From: Desulfobacter vibrioformis DSM 8776
GTDB taxonomy: Bacteria; Desulfobacterota; Desulfobacteria; Desulfobacterales; Desulfobacteraceae
Direction of reading: 5' to 3'
Length of the DNA: 64,000 nt
NCBI RefSeq assembly: GCF_000745975.1
Contig: NZ_JQKJ01000007.1
Coordinates: 107,841-171,840, forward strand
Part shown: positions 7,764-16,832 of the stretch, in pieces
How the letters are laid out: each line of letters opens with the position of its first letter
How positions within the stretch are numbered: the first letter of the stretch is position 1
Made by a program: the position numbers and the translations under genes
Notes under the pieces: generated by a model
What the model saw: the letters and a program-made list of their open reading frames with translations, nothing else
Databases searched by the model: none
What the model was told of the DNA's origin: nothing

Positions 7764-9803
7764 TTAATATCCCCGGCAGGGGTCCTGGCCTTTTTTCAAC
7801 GCCACACGAATGGTACCGGAAGGGTCTGGCACGGGCGGCGGCGCATCTGTGCCATCAACCATATTTTGATTTTGCCGGGAACCTGCCAGGCATCCCGTGG
7901 TCTTTTCCACGATTTCATACCGGATATCCGGAGGAATCAAAAAATCACGTTCAGGTTCCCCTTTCATGGCCTGGATCATAAAATCCGTCCAGATGGGCAC
8001 AGCCCCGCGGCCCCCGGTAATCCCCCTTCTATTTTTGTCGCCAAGTTTTTTCTTTTTATCATACCCGGTCCACACAGACACGCAAAGGGACGGGGTAAAT
8101 CCGGTGAACCAGGCATCATTATAATTGTCCGTGGTGCCGGTTTTCCCGGCTGCCGGCCGCTTAAATCCCAGGCGCCTGACCCCCTGGCCCGATCCTGCGT
8201 CCACAACGCCTTCCATCATGTCCACCACCTGGAAAGCCGTTGCCGCATCCAATACCCGGCGGTCTTTGACAATATGCTCAAAAAGCACCCGGCCCCTTGC
8301 ATCCTCAACCCGCCAGAACAAAAATGGGTCATGGTAAATACCCAGAGAGGCCAAAGTGGAGAACCCGGCTGCCATGTCCATGACGCTGACGCCAGACGTC
8401 CCAAGGGCCACGGAATATACCGGTTCTAGCGGACTTTTTACGCCGCAGATCCTTGCCACATCCACCACGGCAGCAGGCCCCACATCTGCCACCACCTGGG
8501 CCGCGATGGTGTTCACCGACTGGATCAGGGCCTGCTTCAGGATCATGGGCCCCCTGAAGGTTTTTTCAAAATTCTGGGGATACCAGTCAGGCGCCCCTTT
8601 AATGGGAATGGCCACAGGCCTGTCCTGGAACACGGTGGCCGGGTGCAGCTTTCTATTCCTGAAGGCGGCATAGTATAAAAAGGGTTTAAATCCGCTGCCG
8701 GCCTGGCGTTTACTGTTCACGGCCCGGTTGAATTCACTGGTATAATAATCCCTGCCGCCCACCATGGCCTTGACCGCACCGCTGGCCGTATCAATTGCCA
8801 CCAGGGCGGCCTGGGGTTTTTCCGTCACTCCGTTATCCAATCCCATGAGTTCGTCAAGCCGGGCCATCCCTTCCGCGACAGCGGTACGCGCATCGGCCTG
8901 GAGTTTTGAATCCATGGTGGAATACACTTTTATGCCGCCATGATACACCACATCCTCACCGTAAATTTTCACAAGTTCCTGAATCAGGGCATCCAGAAAA
9001 TAACTGCCGGTACGGGCATCTTTGCGGCCATCGTGCAGTTCCGGGCGGATGGCATCGGTTTTGGCTGCCTCATCTGCCGTGATAAACCCGGCCGCTGCCA
9101 TGCGGTTTAACACCACCCGCCGCCGGGCAAGGGCCTTATCATAATACCGGAAAGGATTATACTGGGTGGGTGCTTTGGGAAGGCCCGCAAGCAGCGCCGC
9201 TTCGGCCAGGGTCAGATCCTGGGCGGATTTATCAAAATACATGCGGGCTGCCTTTTCAATGCCCTGGGCCCCGGCCCCGAAATGGATCTGATTGATATAG
9301 GCCTCAAGAATCTGCTCCTTGGTATTGGCCTGTTCAATCTGAAACGCCACCAGCATCTCCTTGAATTTACGCTGCCAGGTCTTTTCAAAACTGAAAAACA
9401 GATTCTTGGCCAGCTGCTGGGTAATGGTTGAGGCGCCCTGGATCCGGCCGGGTTTAAACAGGGTAATATACAGGGCTTTAAAGGTACGCAGCTTATTTAC
9501 ACCATGGTGCTCAAAAAACCTGTGATCCTCGGTGGCCACAATGGCATTGAGAAAATCGGCAGAGACCATGTCCAGGGAAACGGATGTTTTTTCGCCAAGG
9601 GCGATGAGCACCTGGCCGTCTGCGGCATAGATCAGACTCTGGGGGGTTTCAATGATACGACTTAAAGGCGAGGGCAGTTTGGGCAGGTCCTGGGAAATAT
9701 GAAAAACCATGAGGCAGCCTGCCGCCAGCATAATACCAAGGGCAAGAAGCCCTGTATAGAACAGCAGGCGCACCAGGGAGAGCAGCCATGAAAACAGCCG
9801 CAT
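7764..9803 (-). CDS. Class A penicillin-binding protein, PBP1A family
   Basis: A bifunctional peptidoglycan glycosyltransferase/DD-transpeptidase of about 679 residues. After one membrane anchor, the glycosyltransferase domain shows ATEDHRFFEHHG, GASTITQQLAKN and QIHFGAGAQGIEKAA. The transpeptidase domain shows SxxK as GSGFKPF, SxN in QSVNTIA and KTGTTDNYNDAWF. All catalytic motifs are intact. I chose the ATG at 9803, which overlaps the upstream stop codon as ATGA; the frame continues further upstream without need. It sits between an anchored protein and a SPOR protein, downstream of pilT/pilU-like genes. The moderate length lacks a large OB insertion. Confidence 0.93.
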   Translation of the reverse strand: MRLFSWLLSLVRLLFYTGLLALGIMLAAGCLMVFHISQDLPKLPSPLSRIIETPQSLIYAADGQVLIALGEKTSVSLDMVSADFLNAIVATEDHRFFEHHGVNKLRTFKALYITLFKPGRIQGASTITQQLAKNLFFSFEKTWQRKFKEMLVAFQIEQANTKEQILEAYINQIHFGAGAQGIEKAARMYFDKSAQDLTLAEAALLAGLPKAPTQYNPFRYYDKALARRRVVLNRMAAAGFITADEAAKTDAIRPELHDGRKDARTGSYFLDALIQELVKIYGEDVVYHGGIKVYSTMDSKLQADARTAVAEGMARLDELMGLDNGVTEKPQAALVAIDTASGAVKAMVGGRDYYTSEFNRAVNSKRQAGSGFKPFLYYAAFRNRKLHPATVFQDRPVAIPIKGAPDWYPQNFEKTFRGPMILKQALIQSVNTIAAQVVADVGPAAVVDVARICGVKSPLEPVYSVALGTSGVSVMDMAAGFSTLASLGIYHDPFLFWRVEDARGRVLFEHIVKDRRVLDAATAFQVVDMMEGVVDAGSGQGVRRLGFKRPAAGKTGTTDNYNDAWFTGFTPSLCVSVWTGYDKKKKLGDKNRRGITGGRGAVPIWTDFMIQAMKGEPERDFLIPPDIRYEIVEKTTGCLAGSRQNQNMVDGTDAPPPVPDPSGTIRVALKKGQDPCRGY

Positions 9804-10681
9804 CAGCCTTCTCCCTTCAGCACCAGGGTCAATTGCCAGACAGCCCATTCCCGGGCTTTGACCTCCACCACCCGGGATTGGCCCAGGTGCCGGAATTCAA
9901 ATCCCAGGCAGATAAAACCGTCCTGGGCGGAATTACCCACTCCTACCCGGCCCAGGGCGCCTTTTTCGGATAAAAGATCCTGGGTATCCAGTATCAAATC
10001 TGATCTCATGTCCCCGGGCAGCCTTGAGACGGCTGTAAAAAAAAGAGAGGCCGGATAGATTCTGCCAAAAAATTCAGGGGCATTGTCCAGGGTTCCCGGA
10101 ACCACGGCGCCACCGCCGTCGTTCTCCAACGCCTGGACATCCAGGTCCACCTGCTGAACAACCCGGTTCTGGGTATCAATGAAAAAAATTTTCATGCCGC
10201 CCATGCGGCCTTCGCAGAAAATCCGGTCAGTGGCACCGCCGTTGAGCAGCCACACCAGACGCACCGGATCCACCACATCCCTGCGGCGGTAGGGGGGTAA
10301 AGACAGATACAGCTCCCTGAACCGCTCCTTGTCCAGGTTGGCCCACTCCCCGGGCCCCAGCTTGGCCGCCAGGTCTGCAAAGGAATCTGCCGTCCGCACG
10401 GTTCGTCCGGCACTTTCCCGGGCAAGGGCCATCTGATCCAGGGATTGCAGCGCACTGACCATCTGCCGTCCCGCGTCCCAGATGGCACCGGTTTCAGGGC
10501 GGGCGTCATTGGTAAAGGAAAGATAATTGCCCACCATACGCTCGCACCAGTCAAAACGGAATTCAGATACAACAATAATGCAGGTAACTATAAGAATGGT
10601 CAGATTTAAAACCGAACATACCCGTTTGAGCCACTCTGTCAGGGTTCCTGGTCCATACCAGTTTTGCGCGCGCAGATTCAT
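9803..10681 (-). CDS. Single-pass membrane protein of unknown function
   Basis: A 292-residue protein with one membrane segment near the N-terminus (SVLNLTILIVTCIIVVSEF) after a short basic tail, followed by about 240 residues that should lie outside the cytoplasm. I recognise no domain. It is coupled to the PBP1A-type gene by a one-base ATGA overlap and follows a zinc-ribbon gene, so it may assist the penicillin-binding protein (inference). Confidence 0.7.
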   Translation of the reverse strand: MNLRAQNWYGPGTLTEWLKRVCSVLNLTILIVTCIIVVSEFRFDWCERMVGNYLSFTNDARPETGAIWDAGRQMVSALQSLDQMALARESAGRTVRTADSFADLAAKLGPGEWANLDKERFRELYLSLPPYRRRDVVDPVRLVWLLNGGATDRIFCEGRMGGMKIFFIDTQNRVVQQVDLDVQALENDGGGAVVPGTLDNAPEFFGRIYPASLFFTAVSRLPGDMRSDLILDTQDLLSEKGALGRVGVGNSAQDGFICLGFEFRHLGQSRVVEVKAREWAVWQLTLVLKGEG

Positions 10682-10700
10682 AACAGGACAAAGGGAGATT

Positions 10701-11339
10701 TCAGGCTTTGCCCACAGCCTTCATTGAATCGTTAAACACAGCATACATCTGTTCATGTTCGGACAGGGCCACGGCCAGAACATGATCCGCCAGGGAGGCA
10801 TCTTCCTGCTCAAGATCCTGGGATTTTATCACATAGTTTGCGCTCAGATTCAGGGCTGTCATGGCATTCCCGGTCTCAAAACCCGGACCGATCCGGACAA
10901 GACAGGTCTTGCGGCGAAGAAACATATCCATATTATTTATCTTGGCAGCCATGGCCTTGTCTGTATCAAAGGCGTCATCCACCACCACCAGGGGGTAAAC
11001 ATAATATTCAAGATTTTTCACTGCCTGGGCCGGCGTTTTCGGGAGATGGGCCGTAAAACCGGCATGTTCCAGTCCAGCCATGATCCGGTTACGGCCAAGG
11101 CAGGGGGCCAGGCAGACCAGCGCCTTTTTCGCACCGCCGGCCTTCAGCCCGGACATATCATCCGGGCCCATGCCGGCGATGTTCGGCTCAAAACCGGCAT
11201 CTCCGGGGTTTTTAGCCGATGCCTTGACCGGAACCAAGGCCCCGCATTTGGGACATTTGAATGAAAAATCCTTGTTTTTTGGTATCTTATCATCGGGCAG
11301 ATTTGTATCTTTGCCGCATGTCGGGCAAGCAATTTTCAT
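10701..11339 (-). CDS. MJ0042-type zinc-ribbon protein
   Basis: The first 40 residues form a zinc ribbon of the MJ0042 kind (CPTCGKDTNLPDDKIP...FKCPKCGALV). A short linker leads to a domain of about 130 residues (ALVCLAPCLGRNRIMAGLEHAG...YYVYPLVVVDDAFDTDKAM) that resembles a response-regulator fold with an aspartate pair, though it is too divergent to call. The gene overlaps the pilU-like gene by four bases (ATGA). In this group such proteins often sit with pilus and polarity genes; the actual role is unknown. Confidence 0.72.
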   Translation of the reverse strand: MKIACPTCGKDTNLPDDKIPKNKDFSFKCPKCGALVPVKASAKNPGDAGFEPNIAGMGPDDMSGLKAGGAKKALVCLAPCLGRNRIMAGLEHAGFTAHLPKTPAQAVKNLEYYVYPLVVVDDAFDTDKAMAAKINNMDMFLRRKTCLVRIGPGFETGNAMTALNLSANYVIKSQDLEQEDASLADHVLAVALSEHEQMYAVFNDSMKAVGKA

Positions 11340-12511
11340 AATAAGTCGTCCTCCTCCCCGTAACTGCGGTCAATTTCAAGGGACTGAATGCCACTGGTGG
11401 ATTCCCCCCTGGCACTCTTGATCCGGTCAAGCCCCCTGCCCACAATATCTTTGCGTGACGCATAGGCTGTGGCCGTGTTTTCATCTATCGTTCCCTGTTC
11501 ATACAAACTTATAATGAACTCGTCAAAGGAAATCATGCCCTGGGGTTTACCTGCCACAATAATGTCATTAAACGTCTTGCCTTCGGACTCCCCGTTTAAA
11601 ATGGTATCCTTGACCCGCAGGTTGGTGGCCATGATTTCAAAGGCAGCCACCCGCCCACCGCCCACCTTGGGCAAAAGCCGCTGGGCCACCACCCACCGGA
11701 CAGTGTCGGCCAGGCGGATGCGAACTTGCCTTTCCTCTTCCGTGGAAAACATGCCCAGCAGGCGGTTGATGGTCTGTCCGGCATCCACGGTGTGCAGGGT
11801 GGAGACCACCAGATGGCCGGTCTCGGCAGCGGACAGGCCGATCTCAACCGTTTCCCGGTCACGCATTTCGCCCACCAGGATCACCTTGGGGGCCTGGCGC
11901 AAGGCAGCCCGCAGTCCCGAGGCAAAGGTGTCGAAATCCATACCCAGCTCCCGCTGGTTAAAGGTGGATCGTTTCTGGGTATGCTGGTACTCTATGGGAT
12001 CTTCCAGGGTAATCACATGCACGGATTTGGTCGCGTTGATTTTGTCTAAAAGCGCGGCAAGTGAGGTGGATTTACCCGAACCTGTGGCCCCGGTAACAAA
12101 GATGATGCCGTTCTTCTCATCGGCCATCTTATGAAAACTTGCCGGCAGGTTGAGCTTTTCAATGGTAGGGATGGTGGTCTCAAGTTTTCTTAATACAATG
12201 GCGTATTTGCCTGACCTGGAAAAGATGTTCACCCTGAATCTTGCCTTGATGCCCAGCTGGTAGGATAAATCACAGCTGCCTTCCCGCAGCAGGGTTTCAA
12301 TCTGTTTTCTGTCATTATTAATAAGATTGAGTGCCAGAACCTCGGTCTGAAACGGCGTCAGGATGCTGAACCCTTGCCCCAGATCAACGGCGGTAAGCTG
12401 GCCTGAACTTTCCACCTGAAGGGGTTTTCCCGGTGTGATATTCAGGTCCGACACATTATCGTGGGAATCCAGCATGTTGGTAAGAATATAATCAAGCTGC
12501 TGTTTTTTCAT
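11336..12511 (-). CDS. PilT/PilU-family twitching-motility ATPase
   Basis: A 391-residue hexameric secretion-type ATPase. It has Walker A GATGSGKST, the Asp box ITLEDPIEYQH, Walker B VILVGEMRD and the His box GHLVVSTLHT. It is a second PilT-type ATPase directly downstream of the canonical pilT, and its longer C-terminal tail (after DIVGRGLDRIK) fits the PilU-like accessory group that helps PilT depolymerise type IV pili. The exact subgroup is inferred from order and divergence. It is translationally coupled to the downstream zinc-ribbon gene. Confidence 0.88.
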   Translation of the reverse strand: MKKQQLDYILTNMLDSHDNVSDLNITPGKPLQVESSGQLTAVDLGQGFSILTPFQTEVLALNLINNDRKQIETLLREGSCDLSYQLGIKARFRVNIFSRSGKYAIVLRKLETTIPTIEKLNLPASFHKMADEKNGIIFVTGATGSGKSTSLAALLDKINATKSVHVITLEDPIEYQHTQKRSTFNQRELGMDFDTFASGLRAALRQAPKVILVGEMRDRETVEIGLSAAETGHLVVSTLHTVDAGQTINRLLGMFSTEEERQVRIRLADTVRWVVAQRLLPKVGGGRVAAFEIMATNLRVKDTILNGESEGKTFNDIIVAGKPQGMISFDEFIISLYEQGTIDENTATAYASRKDIVGRGLDRIKSARGESTSGIQSLEIDRSYGEEDDLL

Positions 12512-12543
12512 GCTTTGCTCCTGTTATGTCACAGAACCTGTGA

Positions 12544-13626
12544 TCACGCTTCTGTGAAATCCGCAGGCGGGCGTTTAAGAAACGGACGGAACAATGATTT
12601 GTTATTTGACTTTGAATAGGCATCCTCGGGACTGATCTTTCCTTGTTTATACAGGGCCATGATGGCATCGTCCAGAAGCTGCATCCCGAACTGTTTGCCC
12701 GTCTGGATCATGGAAGGGATCTGATGGGTTTTTGAATCACGGATAAGCGTTCTGACCGCAGGGGTTGCCACAAGGATTTCCATTGCAGCACACCGGCCCT
12801 TTTTATCAACCCGTTTAAACAGCACCTGGGCCACGATGGCCCGAAGACCGTCTGCCAGTGTGGAACGGATCTGGGCCTGCTCGGTGCTGGGGAATACCTC
12901 AACAAGCCTGTCCACGGTTTTATGGGCACTTGACGTATGCAGGGTGCCAAAAACCAGATGACCGGTGGAAGCCGCCTCAATGGCCAGGGAAATGGTCTCA
13001 AGATCCCGGAGCTCGCCCACCAGGATAATATCCGGATCCTCGCGCAGGGCCCCGCGAAGCGCGGCGGAAAAGGTTTTGGTATGGGTCCCCACTTCCCGGT
13101 GGTTCACAATACAGCTCTGGCTTTTGTGAACAAACTCGATGGGGTCTTCCACGGTAATAATATGGTCTTTTCTGTTTCTGTTGGCCTGGTCAATGATGGC
13201 AGCAAGGGTGGTTGATTTACCGGAACCGGTGGGTCCTGTCACCAGTACAAGCCCCCGGGGCAGGTCTGCCAGTTTTGAGATCACCGGCGGCAGCCCCAAC
13301 GCTTCGGCAGTCATAATCTCCGATGGAATTTCACGGAATACGGCGGCTATGCCGTTTTTCTGCATAAAATAATTGGCCCTGTACCGGGCAAGGCCGGGAA
13401 TTTCATATCCGAAATCAACATCCCCGGTCTCCTCAAATTCCTTAATTTTTTCCTGGGAGGTGATTTCATAAAGCATGCCGCGCAGCTTATCATTGGTCAG
13501 CTTATCGTATTTAATTCGCTCAATGTCGCCGTGAAGCCTTAACGCAGGCTGCTGCCCCGCAGTCAGGTGCAGGTCGGACGCCCCATGGTCATGCATAAGC
13601 TTAAAAAACGCATCAATTTCAGCCAT
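12544..13626 (-). CDS. pilT: Type IV pilus retraction ATPase PilT
   Basis: A cytoplasmic motor that disassembles pilin from the pilus base. The 360-residue product shows the N-terminal MHDHGASDLHLTAGQQP segment, Walker A GPTGSGKST, TVEDPIEFVH, ILVGELRDLETI, TGHLVFGTLHT and the PAVRTLIRD retraction motif near the C-terminus. I start at the ATG at 13626 because AAAGGGGC lies five to six bases upstream; an in-frame extension to 13680 lacks such a site. It precedes the pilU-like gene by 32 bases. No pilin or assembly gene is in the window. Confidence 0.93.
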   Translation of the reverse strand: MAEIDAFFKLMHDHGASDLHLTAGQQPALRLHGDIERIKYDKLTNDKLRGMLYEITSQEKIKEFEETGDVDFGYEIPGLARYRANYFMQKNGIAAVFREIPSEIMTAEALGLPPVISKLADLPRGLVLVTGPTGSGKSTTLAAIIDQANRNRKDHIITVEDPIEFVHKSQSCIVNHREVGTHTKTFSAALRGALREDPDIILVGELRDLETISLAIEAASTGHLVFGTLHTSSAHKTVDRLVEVFPSTEQAQIRSTLADGLRAIVAQVLFKRVDKKGRCAAMEILVATPAVRTLIRDSKTHQIPSMIQTGKQFGMQLLDDAIMALYKQGKISPEDAYSKSNNKSLFRPFLKRPPADFTEA

Positions 13627-13745
13627 TTTTGCCCCTTTTTTTGTTGTTTTCCCCCTGAACCGAAGATATTTTGGAAACACCTATCCATAAATCAACACAG
13701 CCCTGTACGATAAGGGCGTGTAACCAGAAGCTTATGTCAAAGGAA

Positions 13746-14246
13746 TCAGGCCCGCCGGATAAATTTCAGGGCCGTGTCTGATTCATCGGCTGCTTTGTTT
13801 TCTTCTTTGGTCATCTCGAGCAGCTTTGAGTGTGAATCAATCACCGAACTGATCTGCATTTCAAGCTGGATACGCTGGCGTTTAAGTTCCGTAATATCGC
13901 TGTGCAGTTGGGAAAGGCGTTTATGTGCCTGATTCAGGATTTTTTCAGCCTCAACCTCTGCATTGGCAATGGTGACCTGGGCTGATTTCTCAGCGTTATC
14001 CCTCATCTGATCCAGTACTTTCTGGGACTGAATCATGGCATTTTTCATTGATTCTTCGCGTTTTCTATACCCCTGGTTTTCCAGGTTCAGCCGGTGATTT
14101 TCCTGCCTGAAATTTTCCAGGGCAGTTTCCTGGGATTCAAGTTCCCTTGCCACTTCTTCAAGAAAGGCATCCACTTCCTGTACATCAAAACCTCTGAAAC
14201 GGGTGGAGAACTCTTTTTGTTTGATCACCAGTGGTGTAACGCCCAT
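13746..14246 (-). CDS. DivIVA-domain protein
   Basis: A 166-residue coiled-coil protein. The N-terminal VTPLVIKQKEFSTRFRGFD followed by VQEVDAFLEEVARELE matches the DivIVA domain, which senses curved membranes and places cell-division or pole proteins. The rest is an extended coiled coil to residue 155. The ATG at 14246 follows AAAGGGAG, so an upstream in-frame start at 14276 is not needed. It lies between yggT and pilT, a layout seen with other DivIVA genes. A link to polar pilus placement is inference. Confidence 0.85.
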   Translation of the reverse strand: MGVTPLVIKQKEFSTRFRGFDVQEVDAFLEEVARELESQETALENFRQENHRLNLENQGYRKREESMKNAMIQSQKVLDQMRDNAEKSAQVTIANAEVEAEKILNQAHKRLSQLHSDITELKRQRIQLEMQISSVIDSHSKLLEMTKEENKAADESDTALKFIRRA

Positions 14247-14300
14247 GAATAAACTCCCTTTAGGTTCGGACCGCAAATTTTATTTCCTCTGCGGTCCTTA

Positions 14301-14597
14301 TCACATTGAACGGGCCAGGCCAACCAGGCTCTTTACAACAAAATTCTGCATAAAAATAATCACTAAAAATACAACAATCGGGGACAGGTCCATACCGCCG
14401 AAGGTCACGGGAAGATGTTTGCGGATCTGGTAAAACACCGGTTCCGTTGCCTTGCGAAGAAACCGGACTATTGGGTTGTACGGATCGGGATTCACCCAGG
14501 ACAGCACCGCCGAAGCAATAACAATCCACATATATATATTTAGCGCATAGTCAAGGACAATGGCAACAGCCATAAAAAAATTGGATAGTATCAGCAT
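14301..14597 (-). CDS. YggT family membrane protein
   Basis: A 98-residue inner-membrane protein with two hydrophobic regions and the conserved YggT features (SWVNPDPYNPIVRFLRKATEPVFYQIRKHLP). The family (DUF751/YGGT) often neighbours divIVA or pyrroline reductase genes; it has been linked to osmotic shock and cell-division roles. It is the first gene of the minus-strand run into the DivIVA-like and pilT genes. Confidence 0.85.
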   Translation of the reverse strand: MLILSNFFMAVAIVLDYALNIYMWIVIASAVLSWVNPDPYNPIVRFLRKATEPVFYQIRKHLPVTFGGMDLSPIVVFLVIIFMQNFVVKSLVGLARSM

Positions 14598-14851
14598 TCT
14601 ATATCACCCTGGTTCAGGTTATTTTTATGAAACGTGTTATCGCGAACCAATTGAAAAGTCAAGTTTTTTTGACTTTTTCCAAACATTGCTGCAGGTAAGG
14701 AATTTTATACATAAAAACATGACCCGCACCGTTCCGCAAAACGCGAAATTTTCCTTCCCAAAAAACGGCGTGTCTGTTAGAAACACACTGACCGTTTAGA
14801 TATTTACCTTAACTTACCCTCAAAATAAAGAAAAGATACGTTTAAATCACT

Positions 14852-16339
14852 TTGAAACAATTAATCCGATTCATAAAAAAAATTTTTACCGGACCCCCCC
14901 AAAAACAAAATCCCAGCACCTGTATTCCAGAAACCCGGACCCCTGAACCGGCTGCACTGCCCCCTGACAGGGAAGCCAGGTCGGTTAAAAAGCCCCGGCC
15001 AAAACCCCAAAGACCGCGCTGGACCCTGGAGAAATTTCAGGTTCCCCCCCAGGAGGGCAAAACCCGGTTCCATGACTTTAAGCTTCCCACAGGGCTGATG
15101 CATGCCATCTGCGACCTTGATTTTAAATACTGTACAGATATCCAGGCCCGGCTTCTTCCCCACACCCTTGAGGGCCGGGATGCCACGGCCAAGGCCCAGA
15201 CCGGAACAGGTAAAAGCGCCACCTTTATCATCGCCGTAATTAACCGGTTTGTCCGCACACCGGTCAAGCGGGAGAAAAAGTATCCCAGGGCACTGATCCT
15301 TGCCCCCACCAGGGAACTGGTTCACCAGATTGAAAAGGATTTCAAGGGACTTGCCAAATATTCCCATCTTCGCATTGTCTCTGTTTTTGGCGGCACCGAT
15401 TATCACAAACAGCAGACCCTTCTCACGGACAAACCCGTGGACGTCATTACAGCAACCCCGGGGCGCCTTCTGGACTTTATCTCAAAAAAACTGATTGATC
15501 TGTCCCGGGTGGAGATTGTTGTCATTGACGAGGCAGACCGAATGCTGGACATGGGATTTATTCCGGATGTCCGTCGCCTGATTTACATGACCCCCCACAA
15601 GGACAAGCGCCAGACCCTGTTTTTTTCCGCCACCCTTACAGACGAGGTTCTCCGCCTGTCCGAGTCCTGGACCCGGGATGCCGTGCGCATTGAAATTGAT
15701 CCGGAACAGGCGGCTGCGGATACCATCACCCAGATTGTCTATCTGACCACGGAAGAAAATAAGTTTAAAAATGTATGCAATCTTCTGATCAGTGAAAAAC
15801 TTGAACGGGTTATCATCTTTGTCAACCGCAAGGATACGGCCCGGTATCTGTCGGAAAAACTATCCAGGTACGGCCTGAACGCAGGGGTTCTGTCCGGGGA
15901 CGTGCCCCAGGACAAACGGTTCAAGGTACTCAACCAGTTTAAAACAGGAAATCTCAATGTTCTGGTGGCAACGGATGTGGCTGCCCGGGGACTTCACATT
16001 GAAAACATCAGTCATGTAATCAACTATGACCTGCCCCTGGAACCCGAGCATTACATCCATCGAATCGGCCGCACCGGCAGGGCCGGCGCCACCGGCACCT
16101 CAGTCAGTTTTGCCGATGAAATGAGTTCGTTTCAAATCCCGAAAATTGAAGAGGTCCTTGGCCACAAGGTCAGCTGCGAATATCCCACGGCAACTCTGGA
16201 GGCGGATCTGCCAGCACCGGCCCCATGTCCTTCAAAACAAAAGTTTAAACAGAATCAAACAAAAGGTGCCAGTAAAGATAAAAAGCCTTACAGGAGACGG
16301 CAAAGACCGGCAAAAACAGCGGCAGCCAAAAACCCATGA
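14852..16339 (+). CDS. DEAD-box RNA helicase (RhlB/RhlE type)
   Basis: An ATP-dependent RNA unwinder of 495 residues. The N-terminal 80 residues are basic and low in complexity. The core has the Q-motif region FHDFKLPTGLMHAI...TDIQ, motif I AQTGTGKS, Ia PTRELVHQ, motif II DEAD, motif III SAT, then IIFVNRKD, VATDVAARGLHI and HRIGRTGR. The tail is again basic (KKPYRRRQRPAK), as usual for RNA-binding. The reading frame opens with TTG at 14852 after a weak AAAGAAAAG site; no ATG occurs before the core, so I accept it with caution. Confidence 0.9.
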   Translation: MKQLIRFIKKIFTGPPQKQNPSTCIPETRTPEPAALPPDREARSVKKPRPKPQRPRWTLEKFQVPPQEGKTRFHDFKLPTGLMHAICDLDFKYCTDIQARLLPHTLEGRDATAKAQTGTGKSATFIIAVINRFVRTPVKREKKYPRALILAPTRELVHQIEKDFKGLAKYSHLRIVSVFGGTDYHKQQTLLTDKPVDVITATPGRLLDFISKKLIDLSRVEIVVIDEADRMLDMGFIPDVRRLIYMTPHKDKRQTLFFSATLTDEVLRLSESWTRDAVRIEIDPEQAAADTITQIVYLTTEENKFKNVCNLLISEKLERVIIFVNRKDTARYLSEKLSRYGLNAGVLSGDVPQDKRFKVLNQFKTGNLNVLVATDVAARGLHIENISHVINYDLPLEPEHYIHRIGRTGRAGATGTSVSFADEMSSFQIPKIEEVLGHKVSCEYPTATLEADLPAPAPCPSKQKFKQNQTKGASKDKKPYRRRQRPAKTAAAKNP

Positions 16340-16430
16340 CCCGGTCCCGGTTGACACCCAATCAGGTTCAATGTAAAAACAACATGGTAATTAAATCCAA
16401 ATAAGCAATCACAAGGAGTAAAACCAGCAT

Positions 16431-16814
16431 ATGTTTGGTCTAGGAATGCCGGAAATTTTGCTGATTCTGGCCATTGCCCTCATCGTCATAGGCCCGCAAA
16501 AACTGCCGGAAGTGGCCAAAACCCTTGGCAAGGCCATGGGGGAATTCAAACGATCTGCCCAGAATCTGAAAAATTCCATTGATATAGAGACGACCGTTCA
16601 AGAGGTCAAGCCAGAGCCTGTTAAAAACAAACTTAAGGACGTTATCAAGGATATAACAGAAGACGGCCCCGAATCCAAACCCCAGCAGATGTCCACTGAA
16701 TCCGAAAGCCCTGGCGTCCCTGAAACAAAAAAAAATTCGGAATCACCCCAGGACAGTCCGGATGCAGACGCCCAGGCTGCGCCTGAAACCGACACAGCGC
16801 CCCCTAAAGCATAA
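16431..16814 (+). CDS. tatB: Twin-arginine translocase subunit TatB/TatA
   Basis: A 127-residue membrane protein with a short N-terminal hydrophobic helix (MPEILLILAIALIVIGPQKLPE), the hinge glycine-proline, and an amphipathic helix (AKTLGKAMGEFKRSAQNL). The FGLGMPE start and the long charged tail fit TatB better than TatA, and it lies 18 bases before tatC. It works with TatC in binding folded twin-arginine substrates. No separate tatA is in view. An AAGGAG site precedes the ATG. Confidence 0.87.
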   Translation: MFGLGMPEILLILAIALIVIGPQKLPEVAKTLGKAMGEFKRSAQNLKNSIDIETTVQEVKPEPVKNKLKDVIKDITEDGPESKPQQMSTESESPGVPETKKNSESPQDSPDADAQAAPETDTAPPKA

Positions 16815-16832
16815 ATCCATCAGGTATCTGAC

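Noticed and set aside
7566..8429. A 287-codon plus-strand frame over the PBP1A-type and SPOR genes
   Set aside because: It spans two genes with intact catalytic motifs and shows no family resemblance itself.
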